From positions 1-5,366 of the forward strand of contig JAMCWV010000133.1 of assembly GCA_023481025.1 (NCBI GenBank): a DNA stretch of 5,366 bases, given 5' to 3'. Each line of letters begins with the position of its first letter. Position 1 is the first letter of the stretch. The notes under the pieces were generated by a model. The model was given only the letters and a program-made list of their open reading frames with translations. It made no database searches and was not told where the DNA came from. Position numbers and translations under genes: made by a program. Shown piece by piece: positions 1 to 5,366 of the stretch. Origin of the DNA: Gammaproteobacteria bacterium. GTDB taxonomy: Bacteria; Pseudomonadota; Gammaproteobacteria; Enterobacterales; Alteromonadaceae.

Positions 1-1999
1 TGCCCAGATTCGTCAGTTGGCCGGTATGCGCGGCCTGATGGCCAAGCCGGATGGCTCGATCATCGAGACGCCGATTACTGCCAACTTCCGTGAAGGCCTG
101 AACGTACTCCAGTACTTCATCTCTACTCACGGTGCGCGTAAGGGTCTGGCCGATACGGCACTGAAAACAGCTAACTCCGGTTATCTGACCCGTCGCCTGG
201 TTGACGTGGCCCAGGACCTGGTCATTACCGAACCGGATTGCGGTACTGAAAATGGCCTGCTGATGTCACCGCACATTGAAGGTGGCGATATTGTTGAGCC
301 GCTGGGTGAGCGTGTACTTGGTCGGGTCGTTGCCCGTGATGTGATCAAGCCGGGTAATGATGAGGTTATCGTTCCTGCCGGCACTCTGATTGACGAGCAG
401 TGGGTCGAGTTCCTCGAGCGCAACAGCGTCGACGAAGTGATCGTCCGTTCGCCGATTACCTGTGACACCCGCTATGGCGTCTGTTCGACCTGTTATGGTC
501 GCGACCTGGCCCGTGGTCACCAGATCAATATCGGTGAGGCCGTTGGCGTTATCGCTGCCCAGTCAATCGGTGAGCCGGGTACCCAGCTGACCATGCGTAC
601 CTTCCACATTGGTGGTGCGGCCAGCCGGACCTCGGCCGCTGACAGTGTTCAGGTGAAGAATGGCGGTACCATCCGTCTGCATAACCTGAAGCACGTTGAG
701 CGTACCGATGGTGCACTGGTTGCCGTATCGCGTTCCGGTGAGCTGGCTCTGGCTGACGAGTTTGGCCGTGAGCGCGAGCGTTACAAGCTGCCCTATGGTG
801 CTGTCATTTCAGTCAAGGAAGGCGATGTTGTGGATGCTGGCAGCGTGGTTGCCAAATGGGATCCGCACACCCACCCGATTGTTACCGAGATTGCCGGTAC
901 CGTAGCCTTCTTCGGTATGGATGATGGTATTACCATCAAGCGTACCGCTGATGAGCTGACCGGTCTGACCAATATCGAGGTCATCGATCCGAAAGATCGG
1001 CCGGCGGCCGGTAAGGATATTCGTCCGGCGGTCAAGCTGGTCGATGAGAATGGCAAGGAACTGATGATGCCGGGTACCGATGTGCCGGCGCAGTATTTCC
1101 TGCCCGCCAACGCACTGGTCAACCTGACCGATGGTGCCAAGGTGAATATCGGTGACGTTGTTGCCCGTATTCCGCAGGAAACCTCGAAGACCCGTGACAT
1201 CACCGGTGGTCTGCCACGGGTTGCGGATCTGTTCGAGGCGCGTCGCCCGAAAGAAGCCTCCATTCTGGCGGAAATCAGCGGCACGATTTCCTTTGGCAAG
1301 GAAACCAAAGGCAAGCGTCGTCTGGTGATTACGCCGACCGATGGTAGCGATCCCTACGAAGAGCTGATTCCGAAGTGGCGTCAGCTGAACGTGTTTGAGG
1401 GTGAGCAGGTGACCAAGGGTGAAGTTATCTCTGATGGTCCGAGCAACCCACACGATATCCTGCGTCTGCTGGGTGTCAGCGCCCTGGCCAAGTATATTGT
1501 CAACGAGATTCAGGACGTATACCGCTTGCAGGGTGTGAAGATCAACGACAAGCACATCGAGGTGACGATTCGCCAGATGTTGCGCAAGGTCGAGATCACC
1601 GAGTCCGGTGATTCCAGCTTCATCAAAGGTGATCAGGTCGAGTTGACCCAGGTACTGGAAGAGAATGAGCGCCTGTCTTCACAGGACAAGTTCCCGGCCA
1701 AGTACGACCGTGTGCTGCTGGGTATTACCAAGGCGTCGCTGTCGACCGAGTCGTTTATTTCTGCGGCTTCGTTCCAGGAAACCACGCGCGTACTGACCGA
1801 GGCGGCGGTGACCGGCAAGAGCGATCACCTGCGCGGCCTGAAGGAAAACGTGGTTGTGGGTCGACTGATTCCGGCCGGTACCGGTCTTGCCTATCACGCC
1901 GAGCGCAAGCGTAAGCGCCTGGCTGAAGCACCGGTTACTGTCAGTGCCAGTGATGTTGAACAGGCACTGTCGGACGCGCTCAACTCGAGCAATAACTGA
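1..1999 (+). CDS. rpoC: RNA polymerase beta' subunit, C-terminal 665 residues (5' truncated by window edge)
   Basis: This is the largest RNA polymerase subunit, which with beta forms the catalytic cleft. The reading frame is open from the window edge (first full codon at 2, Ala-Gln-Ile-Arg-Gln) to TGA at 1997-1999. The true start lies upstream, so the TTG at 17 and ATG at 28 are internal. Numbering from the first full codon, the bridge helix is about residues 35-70 ([20 protein letters not shown] region). The second zinc site has Cys80, 154, 161 and 164, with spacing identical to E. coli C814/C888/C895/C898. The trigger loop carries TMRTFHIGG with His202, equivalent to H936. The SI3 insertion spans about 209-396, and the second trigger-loop arm [18 protein letters not shown] is 399-416. 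GITKASL...TEAAV lies near 574-603. The offset of 734 implies a full protein of about 1399 aa, slightly shorter at the C-terminus than E. coli. The catalytic NADFDGD motif lies outside the window. Identity is certain; rpoB is expected upstream but not seen. Confidence 0.98.
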   Translation, partial: AQIRQLAGMRGLMAKPDGSIIETPITANFREGLNVLQYFISTHGARKGLADTALKTANSGYLTRRLVDVAQDLVITEPDCGTENGLLMSPHIEGGDIVEPLGERVLGRVVARDVIKPGNDEVIVPAGTLIDEQWVEFLERNSVDEVIVRSPITCDTRYGVCSTCYGRDLARGHQINIGEAVGVIAAQSIGEPGTQLTMRTFHIGGAASRTSAADSVQVKNGGTIRLHNLKHVERTDGALVAVSRSGELALADEFGRERERYKLPYGAVISVKEGDVVDAGSVVAKWDPHTHPIVTEIAGTVAFFGMDDGITIKRTADELTGLTNIEVIDPKDRPAAGKDIRPAVKLVDENGKELMMPGTDVPAQYFLPANALVNLTDGAKVNIGDVVARIPQETSKTRDITGGLPRVADLFEARRPKEASILAEISGTISFGKETKGKRRLVITPTDGSDPYEELIPKWRQLNVFEGEQVTKGEVISDGPSNPHDILRLLGVSALAKYIVNEIQDVYRLQGVKINDKHIEVTIRQMLRKVEITESGDSSFIKGDQVELTQVLEENERLSSQDKFPAKYDRVLLGITKASLSTESFISAASFQETTRVLTEAAVTGKSDHLRGLKENVVVGRLIPAGTGLAYHAERKRKRLAEAPVTVSASDVEQALSDALNSSNN

Positions 2000-2004
2000 A
2001 AGTC

Positions 2005-2028
2005 TGCCGGATGCTGCGGCATCCGGTA
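2005..2028 (+). other. Perfect hairpin just after rpoC, no U-tract
   Basis: CCGGATGC (2007-2014) pairs with GCATCCGG (2019-2026) around a TGCG loop. A G-U and a U-A pair extend the stem to 10 bp (2005-2028). It begins five bases after the rpoC stop codon. The following bases (taacttgacgg) contain no T-run, so it is not a canonical intrinsic terminator. It could be an mRNA 3'-end stabiliser, a processing site or a pause element. It ends two bases before the -35 box of the downstream promoter. The structure is seen directly; its function is inference. Confidence 0.6.
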
Positions 2029-2030
2029 AC

Positions 2031-2059
2031 TTGACGGACGGGGTCGGGCTCTATAGAAT
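2031..2059 (+). promoter_or_regulatory. Putative sigma-70 promoter for rpsL/str operon
   Basis: The -35 box TTGACG (2031-2036, 5/6 to consensus) is separated by exactly 17 bases from the -10 box TAGAAT (2054-2059, 5/6). The spacer is G-rich and there is no A/T-rich UP element, because the upstream DNA is the post-rpoC hairpin. The expected start is around A2065-C2067, giving an rpsL leader of about 75 nt. An independent promoter at this point fits the E. coli arrangement, where the str operon has its own promoter downstream of rpoBC. The bases between the -10 box and the start (tccgta) are mixed, so stringent control is plausible but not demonstrated. Confidence 0.75.
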
Positions 2060-2070
2060 TCCGTACCCCT

Positions 2071-2109
2071 AAAATTGGCGGGGCGCTATGTCCTGCCATT
2101 TTTTATTTT
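2071..2109 (+). terminator. Intrinsic-terminator-like hairpin in the rpsL leader (candidate attenuator)
   Basis: The 5' arm TTGGCGGGGC region (2071-2084) pairs with the 3' arm GTCCTGCCA plus T-run (2090-2103), closing a five-base loop at 2085-2089. Pairs are C2084-G2090, G-U, G-C, G-C, G-U, C2079-G2095, G-C, G-C and U2076-A2098, then a U-U mismatch and four A-U pairs. The 3' side continues as six Ts, A, then four Ts (2099-2109), the standard layout of a Rho-independent terminator. It lies after the promoter at 2031-2059, so it could end rpoBC read-through and also attenuate transcription started at the rpsL promoter about 40 nt from its 5' end. A protective 5' mRNA hairpin is the alternative reading. 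Confidence 0.6.
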
Positions 2110-2128
2110 GTCTTCAAGACATTAATTT

Positions 2129-2132
2129 GGAG
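2129..2132 (+). promoter_or_regulatory. Ribosome binding site of rpsL
   Basis: GGAG at 2129-2132 lies nine bases before the ATG at 2142, in an A/T-rich context favourable for initiation. It supports ATG 2142 as the start. Confidence 0.8.
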
Positions 2133-2141
2133 TTTTGCTAG

Positions 2142-2513
2142 ATGGCAACAATTAACCAGCTTGTTCGCAAGCCGCGCAAGCGCGTCGCTGAAAAGAGCGA
2201 CGTGCCGGCACTGCAGAACTGCCCGCAGCGCCGTGGCGTATGCACTCGCGTGTATACCACCACGCCGAAAAAGCCGAACTCGGCTCTGCGTAAGGTATGT
2301 CGTGTCCGCCTGACTAACGGTTACGAAGTGTCTTCGTACATCGGTGGTGAAGGCCACAACCTGCAAGAGCACAGTGTTGTGCTGATCCGTGGCGGTCGTG
2401 TAAAAGACCTTCCCGGTGTGCGCTATCACACTGTACGCGGTTCGCTGGACACCTCAGGTGTCAAAGACCGTAAGCAGGGTCGTTCCAAGTATGGCGCCAA
2501 GCGCCCTAAGTAA
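2142..2513 (+). CDS. rpsL: 30S ribosomal protein S12
   Basis: S12 sits at the interface side of the 30S subunit by the decoding centre and influences tRNA selection accuracy. The 123-residue product is near the 124 of E. coli and begins [14 protein letters not shown]. The conserved core [22 protein letters not shown] covers residues 39-60, followed by [14 protein letters not shown] and [18 protein letters not shown]. Lys43 and Lys88, the classic sites of streptomycin-resistance substitutions, are both wild type, so the S12 sequence predicts no resistance. Asp89 is the residue that RimO methylthiolates in E. coli. The gene is preceded by its own promoter and leader hairpin and followed by the structured 97-base spacer before rpsG. 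The TAA stop is at 2511-2513. Sequence details such as [16 protein letters not shown] resemble Pseudomonas. Identity is certain. Confidence 0.98.
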   Translation: MATINQLVRKPRKRVAEKSDVPALQNCPQRRGVCTRVYTTTPKKPNSALRKVCRVRLTNGYEVSSYIGGEGHNLQEHSVVLIRGGRVKDLPGVRYHTVRGSLDTSGVKDRKQGRSKYGAKRPK

Positions 2514-3084
<571 letters not shown>

Positions 3085-3091
3085 ACGACTC

Positions 3092-3096
3092 AGGTG
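3092..3096 (+). promoter_or_regulatory. Ribosome binding site that decides the fusA start
   Basis: AGGTG (3092-3096) lies six bases before GTG 3103. It overlaps the alternative in-frame GTG at 3094, which would have no Shine-Dalgarno sequence of its own. This argues for the start at 3103. Confidence 0.7.
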
Positions 3097-3102
3097 ACTA
3101 TC

Positions 3103-5205
3103 GTGGCTCGTACAACACCGATCAATCTGTACCGTAACATCGGGATCTGTGCGCATGTGGATGCAGGTAAAACCACGACCACGGAACGGATCCTGTTCTA
3201 TACCGGCGTCAACCACAAGTTGGGCGAAGTCCATGATGGCGCTGCCACCATGGACTGGATGGAGCAAGAGCAGGAACGTGGTATCACCATTACCTCGGCC
3301 GCCACAACGGCGTTCTGGGAAGGCTCTGAGAAGCAATACCAGCGTCATCGTGTCAATATCATCGACACGCCCGGTCACGTTGACTTCACCATTGAAGTTG
3401 AACGTTCGTTGCGCGTGCTCGATGGTGCGGTTGTGGTGTTCTGCGGTACTTCCGGTGTTGAGCCGCAGTCCGAGACGGTATGGCGTCAGGCCAACAAGTA
3501 CGGTGTTCCGCGTATAGTCTACGTGAACAAGATGGATCGCCAGGGTGCTGACTTCCTGCGTGTGGTCGAACAGATCAAGAAGCGCTTGGGTCATACGCCG
3601 GTACCGGTCCAGCTGGCTATCGGTTCAGAGGAAAACTTTGTCGGCCAGGTTGATTTGCTGCGCATGAAGGCAATCTACTGGAATGACGAGGATATGGGGA
3701 CGACCTTCCGTGAAGAAGAGATCCCTGCCGAGTTGGTCGAGCAGGCCAACGAATACCGCGAAAAGTTGGTTGAGGCTGCTGCCGAAGCCAATGAAGAGCT
3801 GATGAACAAGTATCTCGAAGGGGGTGAGCTGACCCTGGCTGAGATCAAGGCCGGTCTGCGTCAGCGCACCCTGGCCAGTGAAATCGTTCCGGCGGTGTGT
3901 GGTACCTCGTTCAAGAACAAGGGTGTTCCACTGGTGCTGGATGCAGTGATTGATTTTCTACCGGCGCCTGATCAGGTGGAAGCCATTCGTGGCGTACACC
4001 CGGATGACGCGGAGAAAACCGATACCCGTTCTGCTGACGACGAACAGCCTTTCTCCGCGCTGGCATTCAAGATTGCTACCGATCCATTTGTCGGTACTCT
4101 GACCTTTGCCCGGGTATATTCCGGTGTGTTGAAATCCGGTGACTCGGTGCTCAACTCGGTCAAGGGCAAGAAGGAGCGTGTCGGCCGAATGGTGCAGATG
4201 CACGCCAATGCGCGAGAAGAGATCAAAGAAGTCCGTGCTGGCGACATCGCGGCCTTGATTGGCATGAAAGACGTGACCACCGGGGATACCCTGTGCGACC
4301 TGAACAAGCCGATCATTCTTGAGCGCATGGAGTTTCCGGATCCGGTAATTTCTGTGGCCGTTGAGCCAAAGACCAAGGCGGATCAGGAGAAAATGGGTAT
4401 TGCCCTGGGCAAGCTGGCGCAAGAAGACCCCTCCTTCCGTGTGCGTACGGATGAGGAGTCTGGTCAGACCATTATTTCCGGTATGGGTGAGCTGCATCTG
4501 GATATCCTCGTTGATCGCATGAAGCGCGAATTCAATGTGGAAGCCAATATCGGTAAGCCCCAGGTGGCCTACCGTGAAATGATCCGCAACACCTGTGAGA
4601 TTGAAGGCAAGTTTGTTCGTCAGTCTGGTGGTCGTGGTCAATATGGTCATGTCTGGATCCGTTTCGAGCCCTCCGGTGATGAAGCAGAGGGTCTGGATTT
4701 TGTGAATGAAATCGTTGGTGGTGTGGTTCCGCGCGAGTACATCCCGGCGATTCAGAAAGGTATCGAGGAGCAGATGCAGAACGGTGTTCTCGCCGGCTAT
4801 CCGCTGCTCGGTCTGAAGGCAACCGTTTATGACGGTTCCTATCATGACGTTGACTCAAATGAAATGGCGTTTAAAATCGCAGCTTCCATGGCTACCAAGC
4901 AGTTGGCCTCGAAGGGTGGTGCTGTTTTGCTTGAGCCGGTCATGAAGGTCGAAGTCGTTACTCCGGAAGATTACATGGGTGACGTCATGGGCGACCTGAA
5001 CCGTCGTCGCGGTCTGGTACAAGGTATGGAAGATTCCGTTTCCGGTAAGGTGATCCGCGCAGAGGTTCCGCTTGGTGAAATGTTTGGCTACGCCACGGAT
5101 GTACGCTCCATGTCCCAGGGACGTGCCAGCTACTCCATGGAGTTTTCCAAATATGCCGAGGCCCCTATGAACATCGCCGAAGCAATCATCAAGAAGCAAG
5201 GCTAA
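3103..5205 (+). CDS. fusA: Translation elongation factor G (EF-G)
   Basis: EF-G is the ribosome-dependent GTPase that drives tRNA-mRNA translocation and, with RRF, ribosome recycling in the cytoplasm. Starting at GTG 3103 gives [16 protein letters not shown] and 700 residues; the in-frame GTG at 3094 would add three residues not found in the family. The G domain has AHVDAGKT (17-24), switch [12 protein letters not shown] (59-69), DTPGH (88-92, with catalytic His92), NKMD (142-145) and CGTSF (266-270). Domain II is recognisable from [15 protein letters not shown] (317-331) and [11 protein letters not shown]. Domain III holds [19 protein letters not shown] (459-477). The domain IV loops are [10 protein letters not shown] (507-516) and [13 protein letters not shown] (578-590), the part that reaches the decoding centre. 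Domain V ends in [20 protein letters not shown]. The overall match is to the str-operon FusA1 type of Pseudomonas. Two variable stretches (about 300-315 and 521-532) look shorter than in Pseudomonas FusA1 as I remember it. It lies 18 bases after rpsG and 37 before tuf. Confidence 0.97.
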   Translation: MARTTPINLYRNIGICAHVDAGKTTTTERILFYTGVNHKLGEVHDGAATMDWMEQEQERGITITSAATTAFWEGSEKQYQRHRVNIIDTPGHVDFTIEVERSLRVLDGAVVVFCGTSGVEPQSETVWRQANKYGVPRIVYVNKMDRQGADFLRVVEQIKKRLGHTPVPVQLAIGSEENFVGQVDLLRMKAIYWNDEDMGTTFREEEIPAELVEQANEYREKLVEAAAEANEELMNKYLEGGELTLAEIKAGLRQRTLASEIVPAVCGTSFKNKGVPLVLDAVIDFLPAPDQVEAIRGVHPDDAEKTDTRSADDEQPFSALAFKIATDPFVGTLTFARVYSGVLKSGDSVLNSVKGKKERVGRMVQMHANAREEIKEVRAGDIAALIGMKDVTTGDTLCDLNKPIILERMEFPDPVISVAVEPKTKADQEKMGIALGKLAQEDPSFRVRTDEESGQTIISGMGELHLDILVDRMKREFNVEANIGKPQVAYREMIRNTCEIEGKFVRQSGGRGQYGHVWIRFEPSGDEAEGLDFVNEIVGGVVPREYIPAIQKGIEEQMQNGVLAGYPLLGLKATVYDGSYHDVDSNEMAFKIAASMATKQLASKGGAVLLEPVMKVEVVTPEDYMGDVMGDLNRRRGLVQGMEDSVSGKVIRAEVPLGEMFGYATDVRSMSQGRASYSMEFSKYAEAPMNIAEAIIKKQG
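4850..4877 (+). promoter_or_regulatory. Candidate internal promoter within fusA, reading towards tuf
   Basis: TTGACT (4850-4855, 5/6 to the -35 consensus) is followed after 16 bases by TAAAAT (4872-4877, 5/6 to the -10 consensus). The predicted start is near 4884, about 360 bases before the tuf start codon. In E. coli, promoters for tufA have been mapped inside fusA, so the location has precedent. The motif is encoded by conserved EF-G codons (Val-Asp-Ser ... Phe-Lys-Ile), so part of the match could be forced by the protein. No transcript evidence is available here. Confidence 0.4.
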
Positions 5206-5228
5206 CTTGAACCTACGCTAATTATTTA

Positions 5229-5233
5229 AGAGG
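5229..5233 (+). promoter_or_regulatory. Ribosome binding site of tuf
   Basis: AGAGG (5229-5233), within an A/T-rich stretch, lies nine bases before GTG 5243. The 37-base fusA-tuf gap holds no terminator hairpin, which supports co-transcription. Confidence 0.65.
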
Positions 5234-5242
5234 TTATCAACC

Positions 5243-5366
5243 GTGGCTAAAGAAAAATTTGAACGCAGTAAACCGCACCTGAACGTGGGCACGATTGGTC
5301 ACGTTGACCATGGCAAGACCACTCTGACTGCGGCTCTGACCAAGGTCTGTGCAGAAGTATACGGCG
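5243..5366 (+). CDS. tuf: Elongation factor Tu, N-terminal 41 residues (3' truncated by window edge)
   Basis: EF-Tu is the GTPase that delivers aminoacyl-tRNA to the ribosomal A site. The start is GTG, read as Met, giving [20 protein letters not shown]; the P-loop GHVDHGKT is at residues 19-26, at the same position as in E. coli EF-Tu. Only 41 codons plus one base are present; the rest of the G domain and domains II and III lie beyond the window. The residues after the P-loop ([14 protein letters not shown]) resemble Pseudomonas EF-Tu. Its position directly after fusA marks it as the str-operon copy, called tufA where two copies exist. A second copy (tufB) elsewhere is common in this group but cannot be seen here. 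Confidence 0.97.
   Translation, partial: MAKEKFERSKPHLNVGTIGHVDHGKTTLTAALTKVCAEVYG

Noticed and set aside
17..28. TTG at 17 or ATG at 28 as a start for a shorter rpoC-like gene
   Set aside because: The frame is open to the window edge, and the preceding codons encode AQIRQ, which continues the conserved beta' sequence.
809..1555. A 248-codon minus-strand open frame inside rpoC
   Set aside because: It is antisense to the conserved beta' SI3 and trigger-loop region, with no family resemblance and no supporting initiation signal considered convincing.
2110..2120. GTCTTCAAGAC palindrome between the leader T-run and the rpsL ribosome binding site
   Set aside because: The inverted repeat has a one-base centre, so only a four-bp RNA hairpin with a three-base loop could form. 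It is too weak and short to claim as an operator or regulatory element without conservation data.
3958..4845. A 295-codon minus-strand open frame inside fusA
   Set aside because: It is a shadow of EF-G coding sequence in the opposite strand, with no independent motif and low-complexity composition typical of antisense frames.
5206..5242. Possible terminator or promoter between fusA and tuf
   Set aside because: The 37 bases are A/T-rich but contain no stable hairpin with a T-run and no convincing -35/-10 pair; only the tuf ribosome binding site is supported.

Overview
The window is a stretch of conserved bacterial core genome, all transcribed from the + strand. In order it holds the 3' half of rpoC (RNA polymerase beta'), complete rpsL (ribosomal protein S12), complete rpsG (S7), complete fusA (elongation factor G) and the first 41 codons of tuf (EF-Tu). 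This is the rpoBC - str operon junction typical of Gammaproteobacteria. The proteins look most like the Pseudomonas group: S12, S7 and EF-G resemble Pseudomonas RpsL, RpsG and FusA1 more than their E. coli counterparts, as recalled from memory. RpoC carries the lineage-specific SI3 insertion in its trigger loop, and its inferred full length of about 1399 residues fits Pseudomonas. Moderately high G+C in the coding regions agrees. I would call it Pseudomonadaceae or a close relative and not go to species.

Layout: rpoC enters from the left edge and ends at 1999. A 142-base gap (2000-2141) follows and is the most regulated-looking part of the window. It contains a perfect 8-bp hairpin without a U-tract, then a good sigma-70 type promoter (TTGACG, 17 bases, TAGAAT), then a hairpin followed by a T-run that looks like an intrinsic terminator but lies downstream of the promoter, in the presumed rpsL leader. 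rpsL (2142-2513) is separated from rpsG (2611-3084) by 97 bases of folded, gene-free sequence. This sits where the S7 translational repressor site lies in the E. coli str mRNA. fusA (start chosen at GTG 3103) follows rpsG after 18 bases, and tuf (GTG 5243) follows fusA after 37 bases, with no terminator between them. A promoter-like sequence (TTGACT, 16 bases, TAAAAT) lies inside fusA about 370 bases before tuf, comparable to the internal tufA promoters known in E. coli.

Together the genes serve transcription (beta') and translation: S12 at the decoding centre, S7 at the head and E/P region of the 30S subunit, EF-G for translocation and ribosome recycling, EF-Tu for aminoacyl-tRNA delivery. 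I found no mobile element, CRISPR array, tRNA, toxin-antitoxin gene or other accessory system. The points worth a second look are regulatory: the leader terminator/attenuator, the alternative pairings in the rpsL-rpsG spacer, and the internal promoter candidate in fusA.
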